NCBI GenBank assembly: GCA_012064415.1
Contig: SSNU01000143.1
Coordinates: 78,380-142,379, forward strand
DNA length: 64,000 bases
Direction of reading: 5' to 3'
Source of the DNA: Gyrodactylus bullatarudis
Taxonomy: Eukaryota; Platyhelminthes; Monogenea; Gyrodactylidea; Gyrodactylidae
The notes beneath the pieces were generated by a model. That model did not search any database. It worked only from the letters and a program-made list of their open reading frames with translations, and was not told where the DNA came from. Made by a program: the position numbers and the translations under genes. Shown here piece by piece: positions 11,285-21,998 of the stretch; position 1 is the stretch's first letter; every line of letters begins with the position of its first letter.

Positions 11285-11713
11285 CAAAATTAGGCCATTT
11301 TATGAATTACAAAAAAGCCTAATTTTTCAAACTTTGCGCTCAACATTTTTCATTGATTTCGAAGATTTAAAGCGACTTGATGCTGATATTTTGGATTATC
11401 TATAGACGAAGATTTTAAATTTGGCCAAAGAGTTTGAGAGGAACTCAAGATTTTCAAGAAAAAGTTAAACTTTAAAATTTTGGATAATTTCCATTCGTGA
11501 TAATTTAAAGATTCAGACTGTTAGATCTCCCACAATGATGATAAATTTTTGTAAACTTCTTTTTGGCCAAATTTTAATTCTCAGTCTAATGAGATACAAA
11601 ACATTATTATCAAATTGCTTTAAATCTTCGGAATCAATGAAAATGTTGAGCTCAAAGTTTGAAAAAGTGGGAAAATAGGGCTTTTTACCTAATCCACAAA
11701 ATGGCCTAATTTA
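11285..11713. repeat. Foldback element with about 100-bp arms
   Basis: Left arm (from AAAATTAGGCCATTTTATGA) and right arm (ending at AATGGCCTAATTT) are reverse complements with small gaps, including CGAAGATTTAAAGC against GCTTTAAATCTTCGG. The arms are related in style, though not closely in sequence, to the foldback at 5641-6100 (both contain CATTTTTCATTGATTT-like blocks). No genes. Confidence 0.7.
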
Positions 11714-12404
11714 ATAGTGGTTGTTGTTACAATAGTCAAAATTATTAGAGCTATAATTCTGATGTGAGATTTGAAGAGATTCAAAGAACCTTTTTTTCTT
11801 TGCATGTCCAAACAGAAGTTTAAACTGATTTCTTCTCAACTTTGATCAATCATTTCTAACCGACGATTTCCAATAGTTACATCTATTCTCGATGAATTTG
11901 GGAATTCATGATTTCTACAAGAATCTCATTTTTTCATCCAAGGTATCAAAATTTTAAAAAGATTTTTTGGTAACCGATTCTAAATGTAAACTTTTACTGA
12001 TTTAGAGACAATTTCGAGATTTCATGATTTTTTCATTTTTTTAAACTTTTAGTTTTCGTTGATTCCAAGGTCTGAGAGGAATCAAACCTTATTTTTTAGG
12101 ATCATCACTAGACAAAGAAAATAATTACTCTTATTAATTTTTTTTCAAAAAACCCGTCATTTTAAACAGATCGTGGATCATCATAATTTATCAATTTCCA
12201 AGCAGTAAAAATGATCGAAAAATAGTAAATAGAGTCAAGACATATTTTAGAGAATGCAAAGCGTAACCAATTAGGTCATTGACATATAACAAAGATAATC
12301 ACGTGACTTGCGAATGAGTTGAAAACATTAGTTTGCATTTCAGTTCTGTTTTTATATTAAAACAACTATAAAATAACATTTGGAAAGAATTCTTCAACTA
12401 ACAA
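11714..12404. other. Upstream region of the Kunitz-like gene
   Basis: No coding signal. A TATA-like string CTATAAAATA at 12366-12375 lies 30 bases upstream of the signal-peptide ATG; if it is a promoter, the 5' leader is only a few bases long. This promoter reading is weak. Confidence 0.3.
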
Positions 12405-12631
12405 ATGCTCTGGTTGACTCTAATGCTTATGTCTGTGATTGTGATATCTGGGAATTTTATCAGTGTCTTGAGAAAAATCCAAAACTTCAAATGGGAATTG
12501 GGTCTCAAGAACTCTGGCATTATATTCCGGTCAAGAATAGTTGTGAGAACTACATGTATCATGGAAACTACAAGAATAACTTTGATACCAAAAGAGAATG
12601 CGAACAGATCTGTAAGAATATAGAGGATTGA
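12405..12631 (+). CDS. Secreted Kunitz-type domain protein, frameshifted, lacking one disulfide
   Basis: Two frames together make a plausible secreted Kunitz protein. From the ATG at 12405 comes a hydrophobic signal peptide (MLWLTLMLMSVIVISG). The domain itself is in another frame, from about 12449 to the stop at 12629-12631. It contains EFYQCLEKNPK, LWHYIPVKNSC, ENYMYHGN, NNFDTKREC and EQIC, matching the W/Y, F/Y-x-Y-x-G-N and C-x3-C marks of BPTI/Kunitz folds. Four of six cysteines remain: those corresponding to C5, C30, C51 and C55. The partners C14 and C38 are both replaced (by Met and Asn), so the whole 14-38 bridge has been lost as a pair. A 1-base frameshift or base-call error separates signal and domain. 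A protease-inhibitor ancestry is clear; present function is unknown. Confidence 0.6.
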
Positions 12632-14121
12632 ATATTTTTACTTTTGATTTTCAAAAATTTAAATTTCATCAATAATGTAAAGATTAGCTGTTTACGTAAT
12701 ACGTAAATAGTAGCTTGGTTGCAAAATTACAATTTATGTGTCTGACCACAATCCCATGCAACAAGTGAATGCTTAGTATGTGAAAGCTGAATTGGATGTC
12801 GTTAATAAACTATAAAAGGTCCAAGATTTTCTCTTAGTATTCATAGACGAGAATAAATATTTCTTACTGTGATTAAGTCTTCTCTTACTAGTCCAGACTG
12901 AGTTACTTGGAGGATACGATTCCGCAAGGATCTGTTCTGATAGCTACTGCAAACAAAGTCTCAGTCGAAAGCACCTCAGCAGACTCTGAGGATAATATTA
13001 TCGATTCTACACAATAATAAGTAGGGTCTAAAAAAATATATCGATTACCATCAAAAACTTTGGATGAATTCTTCATTTTTCAAGGAGTAAAAGGGATCAA
13101 TAGAGCTGCCGAAATTGGGCATAAATTTCAATTGAAAAGGGCATTTTTATTTTAACTTGGTGGCAAAAAAGGGCAAAATGAAACACGCTACTGCTAAGTA
13201 GTTTCAGTTAAATAATATTCTTCTTGATAGTATGACTTGACATGTGACCAACATATATATATATGAATGTAAGATTTGATTGAATGACTAATGAGATTGT
13301 TCTATGAATCAGACAGGGCTTACAGGTTTCACGAAGACGAAAATAGAATTTTAAGCCTTGAGATTGTTTGTGATTGTTATAGTTGATTTTGTATCAAAAC
13401 TATCTTAGTTACAACATTGATTAGGGCAAAAAAGGGCTTAAATTTTGAAAAAAGGGAAGCATTAAATTTAATATGGCAAAAATTATCGGTTTATGCTTCA
13501 ACTCATCAAACTTCTGATACTAGGAAAATGAAGAAAATAAAATGGCATTTTTGCAGCTCTAGTGATCAATAAATGGGGGTTTTATTATCAAAATCTGATT
13601 CAGCCTATTTGATTTCTTTTTCTAATCGTGATCCTAAGAATCATTTTTTGATCCCTCTCTTACTTGAAAACCAGCAAAATTTTTCAGTTCAAACTTCAAA
13701 AAATTGGAATTTGGCGCTACTTAGAGATTTAATGCCATGATTTCCTTAAAAAATCGATTTAAAAAAGTTTTTCTGGTTCATATCTTGAAAATAGGCCTCA
13801 TGATCTAGATTCAAAAAATCTTCATAGTAACTAGATTCAATAATTAACCTCCATGCCTTGTTAGTCTTACTGAAGTAAAAAAATTATATCCTCTTAATTT
13901 TGGAAATCTTAAGTATAAATTATTCAAAAAAAACTAATTTCATGTCTGCAATAAAACAATTTCATCTAACTTTCGTTTGCGGAATTGTTTTTCAACAGAA
14001 TCACCTGATAAATTTCAAAATATTAATTCTAATCAGTCAATAACCGAAAATAATTCATCCGATAATATGTATCTTATATTTTTATATGAAGATAAGGAAT
14101 TATTATAATTTTTACAAACGG
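12632..14121. other. Intergenic with repeat fragments
   Basis: No gene recognised. There is a short (AT)n run at 13253-13264, and a fragment at about 13670-13740 shares TTTGGCGC-type sequence with the 5641-6100 foldback. 12880-13010 is less AT-rich than its surroundings but has no readable frame. Confidence 0.45.
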
Positions 14122-14158
14122 TTTGTGAGATATTTTTCGCACCAATATTCTTCATATT
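14122..14158 (+). repeat. 37-nt direct repeat, left copy
   Basis: Identical over 37 nt to 15190-15226 (begins TTTGTGAGATATTTTTCGCA). The right copy runs straight into the open RT frame of PLE copy A. The pair either marks the edges of a 1.03-kb insertion or is a partial duplication of the PLE. Confidence 0.85.
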
Positions 14159-14811
14159 TCGAAAGAGCTCACCTTGCTATATAAAAAATTCCTTGTATTG
14201 ATTGAGCTACGAAAATTTTATCATGTACCCATTATATTCATAAAGAATGTAATTGATAATTAAAGATTCAAATGTGAAATTACACCGATATTCTCAAAAT
14301 CTTTTTCATCAATCAATGAATTAATTCTCGTTGACTCGTTGGATAATTTAAATTTAAATTCAAACTATAACTTCGAAACTTTTTAATTTCAGAGGAAGGA
14401 AATGTTCTAAAGATCTTAATTAGGTTAATTGAACGAATCAAATATGACCGTATATTGTACTGTAGGACTTGAAATATGGTATTTTCTCTTTTATGAAATT
14501 AAAGAGTCGAGATTTTATTTATAGACTCTTTTTTCTTCTTAATAATCCTATATAATCAAATTTCGTTTTTATGCGATAACTATTTAAATTCAAATCAATT
14601 GTTAATAATATTTTTAATGAACAATTTACTTGATAGTAGATATGTCAATAAAATAAATATATTATCACATAAAATAAGCTCTTATTCCTAATATGAATCG
14701 GAACAAGTAAATATTGTATATTTTAGTAAATATTTTACATTCAGAATTAATTGTAAACTTCTTATAGAATAATTGAAAAATAGGTTTTTTAAATTTTTTA
14801 TTTCCCTCTAG

Positions 14812-14931
14812 GTAATTGGCCATGAGTGCACATATACCATGACAAACCAAGCCGACTCTCCCATTAGATCAGAGGAGATTCCATATCGTGATTTACTGCC
14901 AGAAGATTTTATCAACCTATTCCCACTGTGA
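14812..14931 (+). CDS. Possible terminal coding exon, 39 residues
   Basis: A strong pyrimidine-rich acceptor (TTTTTTATTTCCCTCTAG) ends at 14811. Behind it runs an open frame beginning VIGHECTYTMTNQADSPIRS and ending YRDLLPEDFINLFPL before a TGA at 14929. Composition is less AT-rich than the flanks, and the peptide has the look of real coding sequence. I do not recognise it, there is no matching upstream exon in view, and it lies within the 1.03 kb between the two 37-nt repeats. It may be a host exon fragment or part of an inserted element. Confidence 0.3.
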   Translation, partial: VIGHECTYTMTNQADSPIRSEEIPYRDLLPEDFINLFPL

Positions 14932-15189
14932 TGACCATCTTGTTAAAGTATTTCTTCAGCCTGACAGACAAATGAAGAAAACTGGATTTAAATTAATATC
15001 CAATGAATGTGATAGACAAGAAAAACTATAATTTTGAGAAAACAGAGAGATATAACAGATTATTATATTGATTTATATTATTACTATAACAATTATTGCT
15101 ATTCAAATTAACCTCGTGTAAAAGAGACAAATAACCAACTTGCGCCATTATTTTAATGAAGAAATTATCAAGAGTTTAAAATATACTTT

Positions 15190-15774
15190 TTTGTGAGATA
15201 TTTTTCGCACCAATATTCTTCATATTCAATAGAAGATGGGATAGCTATGGGTTCTCCTCTTAGTCTTCTTTTAGCAGATATCTTTTTAGGTTGGTTAGAG
15301 CTTAATAAAATGTCAGAAACTATCAATTCTTTCACTGATGTTTATATCAGATATGTTGATGACACTTTTATTTTGATGAAACCCAATTTATCAGCAGATG
15401 ACCTTCTCTTAAAGATGAACACGTTTCATCAAAATATTAAATTTACTATGGAAAAGGAGTCTGATGGCACTTTGAGTTTTTTAGATGTTAAGCTAACCAG
15501 AAAAGAAGATGGATCAATCCTAAGAAATATTTTCAAGAAGAAGACTGACAATGGTAAATATCTTCATTATGCGAGTTTCAGTCCTATTTCGCATAAAATT
15601 GGCTTAGTGATTGGTCTAGGGAATAGGATAAGAAGAATAGCAAGTCCGGAGGAATGGCCGAATGAAATAGAGAATTCAAAGTTGTGTCTGATGGAGAATG
15701 GTTATCCAAGGAAATTTGTAGACAAATTCATCAATGTTTCAGATAATTGGGATGAAGATGTTAATACAGATTAA
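15190..15774 (+). pseudogene. PLE reverse transcriptase, C-terminal two thirds
   Basis: Encodes the RT part of a Penelope-like polyprotein, which copies element RNA at a nick made by its own GIY-YIG nuclease. Visible motifs: GIAMGSPLSLLLADIFLGWL (fingers/palm strand B), the catalytic box YIRYVDDTFILMK with two adjacent aspartates, and GTLSFLDVKLTRKEDG plus NGKYLHYASFSPISHKIGL near the thumb. It ends NWDEDVNTD at a TAA where other copies continue, so the linker to the endonuclease is broken. The first catalytic aspartate region (palm strand A) is missing. It has been inactivated by truncation and stop codons. Confidence 0.85.
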
Positions 15775-15795
15775 ATTGAGAAAACGAAGATTTTC

Positions 15796-16810
15796 ATGAG
15801 ACTCAACTTCAAAGGCGACGGTTTTAGTAATGATATTAGAAGAAGACTCAACAATCTCATTGATCAACATTACAATAATATGCAATTGAAAATTGTATTT
15901 AAAACCCAGAGACTGTTCAGTTTGATTCATAAAGATTTACTCAAACCGGAAGAGAAGACTCTACTAATTTATAAATTCCAATGTGACTGTGGTGCTTCTT
16001 ACATAGTCAGAACAATTAGGAAGCTGTCTACAAGATCTAGTGATCATCTGAATAAGGAAAATGCAGTGACGAGGCACATCTGTAGCGATCACAGCATAGT
16101 GTCGCTCAATAAGCAAGTAGCATAGTAATATGAAGAGTAAGCACAGTATAGTGGTTACAGTGATTTAACGAATAACTTTTATAAACATGAATAAAATAGG
16201 CAATCACAGTATAGTGATGAACTAGCAGCAATTAATATCAAAGTATATAACAATCACAGTATAGTGAAATAGAAAGTTATAAAGTGATATTAAAGTCGAA
16301 TTGGAGGGTAAAACAAGAGCAGAAAAACAAAGTGTACAAAAGAATAAAAAATAAAGAATTGTTATAACAAGCCGCGGCGCGGCATTCTTTTCTCTGGAAT
16401 TCAAATACGAACACGCTTAAATGGAAAATTTTAACATTGATTCTGTTTTACCCCCAAAGGTCCCTAATGTCGATGAGGAGTCCCAAGACAGTAGGTTTAA
16501 TGGTTCCCTGCCGGATAGCAACCTTGTTAATACTTGGTATCAACTATTGATGGATCCCAAAATCCAACAGGCCCTTTCCATTCCCGGAATGCAAACGTTG
16601 CTGAATCTAAAAGGACAGTTCTTTCCTTTACACATCAAACAAGAGAAACATGCTGCTTCATTTTCGAACTTTTCTATTTTATACAAAAATCCATGTGATG
16701 ACAGCATAGATGTATGGGTTAAAGAGAAATTCTTTATTAATCTATACAAACCCAATCTATGTGTTCATAAAAACTATTCTTATAACCTTCAACTCCCATG
16801 GCCTATGTGA
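15796..16810 (+). pseudogene. PLE GIY-YIG endonuclease, split by a 552-bp insertion
   Basis: 15796-16080 gives the linker MRLNFKGDGFSNDIRRRLNN and the nuclease start LLIYKFQCDCGASYIVRTIR. In the intact family this block reads CDCGATYIGRTIRKLSTR; here the Gly of YIG is Val. After the insertion, 16637-16810 resumes at the next codons with SFSNFSILYKNP, DVWVKEKFFINLYKPNLCVH and the C terminus NLQLPWPM. An open frame of 129 residues across the right junction (16421-16810) is a chance fusion of LTR and PLE sequence, not a gene. The nuclease would nick target DNA to prime reverse transcription; this copy cannot. Confidence 0.85.
16081..16632 (+). mobile_element. TG..CA insertion with CATC duplication (solo LTR-like)
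   Basis: Starts TGTAGCG, ends TTTACA, and is flanked by CATC at 16077-16080 and 16633-16636. Removing it rejoins the PLE frame exactly. TG..CA ends and a 4-bp duplication fit a solo LTR of a Ty3/gypsy-type retrotransposon. The first 26 bases form a hairpin (AGCGA and CAC against GTG and TCGCT), and the motif CACAGTATAGTG occurs at about 16144, 16204 and 16255, with a variant at 16090. A GC-rich palindrome-like string GCCGCGGCGCGGC lies near 16371. Confidence 0.75.
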
Positions 16811-16972
16811 GCTTTTTCACTTTTCTCTCCACTGTTGCTATTTATTGGAGAGTTTTGGTGTTTTTTCAGCATACATTTTATTCTAATTTTATTCAACTTT
16901 TACTATTTCTTTCATTATTTGTAAATTATTAACTTGAATGAATTTTTTAACTTTTATCATTTTTAAAGCAAT

Positions 16973-17005
16973 ATCACTGATGATGCTTTGAAATGTACAT
17001 ATGGT
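16973..17005 (+). ncRNA. Hammerhead-type motif in PLE copy A
   Basis: Core CTGATGA (16977-16983) and GAAA (16990-16993), self-complementary helix III ATGTACAT (16993-17000), and stem I ATCA/TGGT (16973-16976 with 17002-17005, one G-U). The six bases between the cores (TGCTTT) cannot form a proper stem II, so this copy is probably inactive. It is classed by comparison with copies B to E. Confidence 0.55.
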
Positions 17006-17229
17006 TTTAATATATCTCCTTTTTCGTATAATTGCAAATTATGAATTTAAGTGGATACTCGGACGTTTTTGACGAACAACGTGAATTACTAATTCATAAA
17101 TATACTTTTTTTCAAAATTCAGAGATATCTTGGAGTGTTTGATCACAGTGTGTAAATTAGAGTAGGGTTAAGAGAATATGATAATTAACAATATTTTAGA
17201 ATCCCGCCCGGAATTTCCTATGTTTTAAA

Positions 17230-17996
17230 ATTTTCATCGAGGTCTAGTAAACATTTTATATTGCTACTTGTTACGTTGAAGTGATTCACGTAGTTGTTCA
17301 AAAACGTCCGAAAATCCACTAAAATACATAATTTAGGAATTATATAAGAAGATATTTAAAACCAAATGCGCATTTCTCAAAGGATCATCAGTGATCTCTC
17401 TTTGAAAACGATAAAAGTTAAAGTTTGAATGAAAAATAATAATTTACAAATTTTGAAAGAAATAGTAAAAGTTCAAGAATTAAGAATATATGCAAGCTGA
17501 AAAAACACCAAAAACTCTTCAATAAATAGCAACAGTGAAGAGAAAAAGGTGAAAAAACTCACATAGGCCACGGTAGTTGAAGATTATACGAATAGTTCTT
17601 TTGAACACACAAATTAGGTTTATACCTGTTGATGAAGAATTTCTCCTTCACCCACACATCTGTGCTGTCATCCCCTGGGTTTTTGTATAAAATAGAAAAT
17701 TATAAATTGTAGCAACATGGTTTTCCTGTATTAGATGTCTGGTCACCGTGGTATCTGTATTGAGATGATCATGACATCTTGTTGACAACTTCCTAATAGT
17801 ACGTCCTATGTACAAAGCCCCACAGTAACAATGAAACTTGTAAATCAATAGTCTTTTCTTGAGGGTCAAGTAAATCCTTATGGATTAAACTGAATAGTCT
17901 CTGGGTTTTAAATACAATTTTCAATTGTATATTGTCATAATGTCGATCGATGAGATTGATCAGTTTTCTCCTAACATCATCTTCACTTGTTTAAAA
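17230..17996 (-). pseudogene. Penelope-like element copy E: linker, GIY-YIG nuclease, 3' UTR
   Basis: Minus-strand PLE fragment. 17869-17648 is open: LLIYKFHCYCGALYIGRTIR then KLSTRCHDHLNTDTTVTRHL, the GIY-YIG block with its first Cys pair changed (CHC to CYC region), then YNFLFYTKTQGM. The linker upstream (to about 17996) matches IQLKIVFKTQRLFSLIHKDL of other copies but is out of frame. The 3' UTR holds the best-preserved PLE hammerhead-type motif (17361-17395) and the terminal block around 17280-17325. The RT is absent. Confidence 0.8.
17361..17395 (-). ncRNA. Hammerhead-type ribozyme motif in PLE copy E
   Basis: On the minus strand: stem I ATCA pairs with TGGT; then CTGATGA, a 2-bp stem II (TC..GA around loop CTTT), GAAA, helix III ATGCGCAT, and cleavage nucleotide T. 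Compared with copies A and B (ATGTACAT) the helix III centre changed from GTAC to GCGC, keeping the palindrome. Such short self-complementary helix III sequences are known in PLE hammerheads, which are thought to work as dimers. Confidence 0.65.
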
Positions 17997-18061
17997 AAGT
18001 CTTTGTGTAAAACCCCTCTTTTAAAGTTCATAACAAAGAAAAAGGATTGTATATTTATATT

Positions 18062-18951
18062 TTATACAGACAATTTATTATAGTCAAATTTGGATTTAAT
18101 GCTCTTTAACAGCTTTCTAGTTCGCATGGTTGAACTGTCGATAGATTCTCTTTTACGCCCACTACAAGATTTCAAGGATGCCTTTGTACAAATCTGAATC
18201 ATTCTCTCGATAGGTTGTGTTATACAAGAAAAATTGAATAGTTGCTCATCGATAACTTCCAAAATTCCATTTTTATAATTTACCAAGGAGGGTTTGACAA
18301 ATTTTTCATCCTCAAAATTGACCATTCTATCATATGACTCAGATTCAAAATTTAGTTTTGGAAGACTGAACAAACGAATGTCTTAGCTATAATTTTCAAT
18401 CATATTAAAAGCTCTCTCTTTCTTCTCGCCCACTTCAGCAATCATTCCAATCAGAATCAATTCTGGATGTGCAAAGCAACTGTTTCTTTGTAGACAATTT
18501 TTACAAATGATTTTCTTTCAAATGATCAAGATTTTCATAATATCCTTCTTGCGATTTGTCGCAAAAATTACATTGCATAAAAAGGACATTTACAAAGGAA
18601 CATAAAATATTTTAGATTGAAAGTCTTTTAAGCCTGATCGTTTGACTGCAGTATTCCTATCTTGCTCAAACTTATCTAGAGCCTGTCGGATTGATGTTTC
18701 TTTGCAACAAAGAATCTCAAATTTGTCATAAATACTTAATTTTCTTAGCAATGATATTTATCCGTTTGTATTTTAAGCTGTGACCAATTGAAATCAGAAT
18801 AATTTATCATCCTCATAATGTCTCCATTTCTAGGAAGATAGGAATCTAATAAATAACAAGGCCGCTCTATATATTGTTTAATATTAATGAATTCTTCTAT
18901 TGGTTCAGAATAATTATTCTTATAAGTGATTAAAATAGTAAACTTCATCAT
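18062..18951 (-). pseudogene. Arthropod repeat protein of the cc8K15.2-like type, C-terminal relic
   Basis: 18373-18062 is open and reads FSLPKLNFESESYDRMVNFE, ITQPIERMIQICTKASLKSC, GRKRESIDSSTMRTRKLLKS and ends FDYNKLSV. This matches my memory of the C terminus of a repetitive arthropod protein family often labelled cc8K15.2-like (pattern P-x-HTQ-x-VER plus a closing K-S-K-F/Y). 18951-18745 (MKFTILITYKNNYSEPIEEF) may be another part; the 370 bases between carry stops in all frames. The biochemical role of the family is not established to my knowledge; its copy number suggests a mobile or formerly mobile gene. A longer relic of the same family lies at 34592-36454. Confidence 0.55.
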
Positions 18952-19067
18952 ATCTTCTTACTTTCCTTTTTGAACAATTGCTTTACCTTGGAACTAATGA
19001 GTATAATCATCATTCATGAATTTAAACAAATTTTAGATAAAATTTTAAAATGGGATATTGACAAAAA

Positions 19068-20220
19068 ATGTTACTTGTAACAAGCTTAACTGAAAGCCAG
19101 TTAAACTTGTTATTCGGTTTCAAGATTATCTGATAGTAACTGATAATAACTAAATTTTTGACTTTTAGAATTTAGAGAGAAAATCCCTCAGTTTATTCAT
19201 ACCACCCCTAGGATTTTTGCAGAATCTCTTTTCATAATTGTTACACATCAATGGAACCTTCAAATATAATAAATTTCAATTTAAAGTAAAGTATCTTGTG
19301 ACGTATCCAATAAGACATAAAATAGATCAGAATTGGATCAGGAAATAATCACAGACCATCTAGAGAACAAAGCCAAGATGATTTTGCAAACCAAAAGGAC
19401 ATTCAATGTTGGAGAAAATGTTTTAGTGAAAGTATCGGAATTTGATCGATCAAAACTCAATTTCAAAAATTATTGTGTGTAATATTTGAAGTTAGAGAAA
19501 ATTTCTACAAGGTCGGAACTAAGACAGGAATAATTGAAGGTCTTTATTCAGCAAATTAACTGACTAGGGTCAAAGAAAATTTCTTGTCAATCGAGGAAGT
19601 TCCTGAACTTATTTATTCAATACGAAGAATGACAAGTCTCCATTCATTTGTAAATGACCAAGGCTTCTTCAAGTGCGACTGCAAAACAAAATGTGAAAAG
19701 AATGCCGTTTGTGCAATTCAAGGTGTCTTTCTTGTACGAATGAATAAATTTTTATGATACAGCTGTATTTGATTACTTTTTAAACAAACAACTAACTATA
19801 AATAGGAGAAAGACTCGAAGGATTATTTTGAAAAAAATTACTAGATCCTAAAGATTTGGTAAAAGTTTAGATAATAAAGTTTAGATTAATAAAAGTTTAT
19901 AAACTGATTAGTTAATAAATTTCATATGGATTGAAAATGAATATGAAGTTTGAGGTTATAATTCTAAATAGTATCACACAGGTATAGTTTTCATTTCTAC
20001 CGGTATCATCTTTTGTAAAGCTTTTAAGGTCCTATTGATGTGTAACAATTATGAAAAGAGATTCTGAAAAAAACTGAGGGATTTTTCTTTCTAATTTCTG
20101 AAAGTCAAAAAATTAGTTATTATCAGTTAAACTTGTTACTAGTAATAAAATTCCCGGGATTCTTGAGACTATCAGATAATTTTGAAACAGAGTAACAAGA
20201 TTAACTGAAATCCAGTTAAA
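19068..20220. mobile_element. Foldback/TIR element of the TGTTA MITE family with integrase relic
   Basis: Inverted arms at about 19085-19262 and 20035-20205 share AATCTCTTTTCATAATTGTT and the block around TTTCAAGATTATCTGATAGT. The same blocks form the arms and interior of the 10395-10938 MITE. Between the arms lies a KRBA2-type integrase C terminus. This is the only copy of the TIR family here with coding remains, so it ties the MITEs to that transposase class. The outer ends are worn and I see no target duplication. Confidence 0.7.
19338..19758 (+). pseudogene. KRBA2/Ginger-type integrase, C-terminal relic
   Basis: First frame: DQEIITDHLENKAKMILQTK, RTFNVGENVLVKVSEFDRSK (the post-integrase chromatin-binding-like barrel). 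After a +1/-1 shift: FEVRENFYKVGTKTGIIEGL, LTRVKENFLSIEEVPEL, and the Cys-rich tail FFKCDCKTKCEKNAVC. The layout parallels the longer copy at 43383-44545 (GDNVSIPIPEIDRSRVDD, VREN-YKV, CNCLKGC). The integrase core is absent and at least two stops interrupt the frame. Confidence 0.65.
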
Positions 20221-20416
20221 AGATTTAAGCATTTTTCATAATTCATCGTTAAAATTTATACCATTCGATTGAGAATCAAAAATTATATACCTTTCCACTA
20301 TTTGTTTCTAGAAAAAACTTGACAGAAAACATCAGTGGCTGTCTAAAATCAATGTTGAGTTTTATCCGCAAAAATTTCATAAAAATTCTGAATTCCAAAG
20401 CATACTTGTGAAGGGC

Positions 20417-21998
20417 TTACAACTTATCAAAAGCCATGGAAATGACCAGATTATGAATTATGAGGTATGATTTGGAGTTTAATATAGGTAGGGAGAAATC
20501 CAGGCAAGTGAGCAAATTGCTTGAAGTGCTTTTATTAGGAAGGAAACCGAACTGGGATGAATCAGGGAATTGCACTGGCAATGATGATTTAATTTCAGTC
20601 GTTAAAAATCGGTCAATAATTGATAAAAAAATATTCAGCGATGAGATCGGCCTGAGATGAGAGAAGTCTGAATATTTTTTCTTCTTCGGAATGGGAGTAA
20701 TTTTCACAATAAGCCAGTCGGCCGGTAGGAAGCAATTGGAGATACAGCAGTTAAAGTAGTTAGATAGATTGATAAGAAAAGATTGTGAGAGAGAATTTAT
20801 CAAGTTGAGGGAGTTAAAGTGAGCATCAATTCTCTTGGGATTTTTACAGGAATCAATTAAATTTTGAAGATCTGTAACAGTTATGAAAGGGGGATTAGAG
20901 TCAGTAGACAGGTAGTCAATAGATTCTTTTTTCCCAAAAGAGTTTTCAAAATGGAGATTAATTTTATCACAAAAATCCTGGTCAGAAAGGGAGGAGAAAT
21001 TAGTGATAGAGGAGGTTTTATTAATATTAAGTAATTTTCTGAAGTTAGACCAACCCTTTTGAGGATTGGATCTAAGATCAGATATAACATTATCTTCAAA
21101 GGCTTTGAGTGCGATAAACTCAAAATTGGAGGTCTCATTGAAAAATTTTTGCGAGTTCATCGTAGTGCGAGTAGACTCAGTTATAATAGAATAGAAAAGA
21201 TCAAAATTGAATGAGTTATTTTTGAATAAGATGGATAAAAAAGTTTGAATAAGATTTTTACATTTATTAAAATCTACAGTTTTTTTCTTTACGGTAAAAA
21301 AGAGAATGATTCGAAAGCGAAAAATCAAAAAATAAAATGTTATGGTCAGAGAAAGGAATAATTCGGGAAATGGTATCATGAAAGACATTTGAAAAGATAA
21401 GATCAAGAATATTATTATTTCTAGTAGGACTAGAGACTATTTGCTTTAGACTGTATTTCATCAGTAAATCATCAAAAGAGGGTGGAATAATTGGTAGATG
21501 ATTGTCACATGGAAAATTAAAGTCACCAAGGATAGATAAATTAAAGTTACATCTTACTACTTGAGAGTAGATATGATCTAATACCATATCATCAGGAACG
21601 TAGTGTTTACTGGACAAGGGGGGCCGATAGAGTAAAATAAAACTTTGAGATGTGTTATTCAAGGTTAATGACACAGAAATTAACTGTAAAGGTGTACAAA
21701 TACAGAATGTAGATAAAATCTTTATCGATGAATGAATATAAATACAAACACCACCACCACTTGCAACGAGTCTATCTGCCCTTAGAAGAGTATAGTTTGG
21801 AATGTTTATCATAGAATCAGATATAGCAGGTTTTAACCAGGTTTCAGTAATAAAAAAGATGGATGGTTTAAATTTATTGATTATCATTTTGATGTTCAAA
21901 AAGGTACTTTTGGAAAGAAGAGACCTTATGTTGAGAAGGAAAAAGCCAGAATGATTAACGAAATAACTCATCAGACTTACTAGTTGTTGGATCAGCAA
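20417..21998 (-). pseudogene. LINE ORF2: APE endonuclease and truncated reverse transcriptase
   Basis: 21998-21267: endonuclease with FFLLNIRSLLSK, FITETWLKP, GGGVCIYI, LLYRPPLSSKHY, ILGDFNFP, ILDLIFSNVF and FSDHN, the usual order of APE-type motifs. The frame shifts in a run of A about 21280. 21406-20417: RT fingers with VKITPIPKKK, LRPISSLNIFLSIIDRF, SQFGFLPNKSTSSNLL, ending at ISMAFDKL where the intact copy has DISKAFDKLKF. ORF2 would nick target DNA and prime cDNA synthesis there; this copy lacks the FADD catalytic box. The start at 21998 lies within the end of ORF1. Confidence 0.85.

Larger units (their letters stand above)
15190..17100 (+). mobile_element. Penelope-like element copy A, 5' truncated, with LTR insertion
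   Basis: Longest PLE copy: RT palm from just before motif MGSPLS, linker, GIY-YIG endonuclease, 3' UTR with hammerhead-type motif and a conserved terminal block (GTGGATACTCGGACG near 17053). The N-terminal half of the RT is absent. At 16081-16632 a TG..CA element splits the endonuclease. It ends head-on with the opposite-strand copy E, giving a tail-to-tail pair about 150 bp apart. Confidence 0.85.

Noticed and set aside
16421..16810. 129-residue open frame spanning the LTR-like insertion and the PLE C terminus
   Set aside because: Its two halves come from different elements joined at 16632/16633; the fusion is an accident of insertion.
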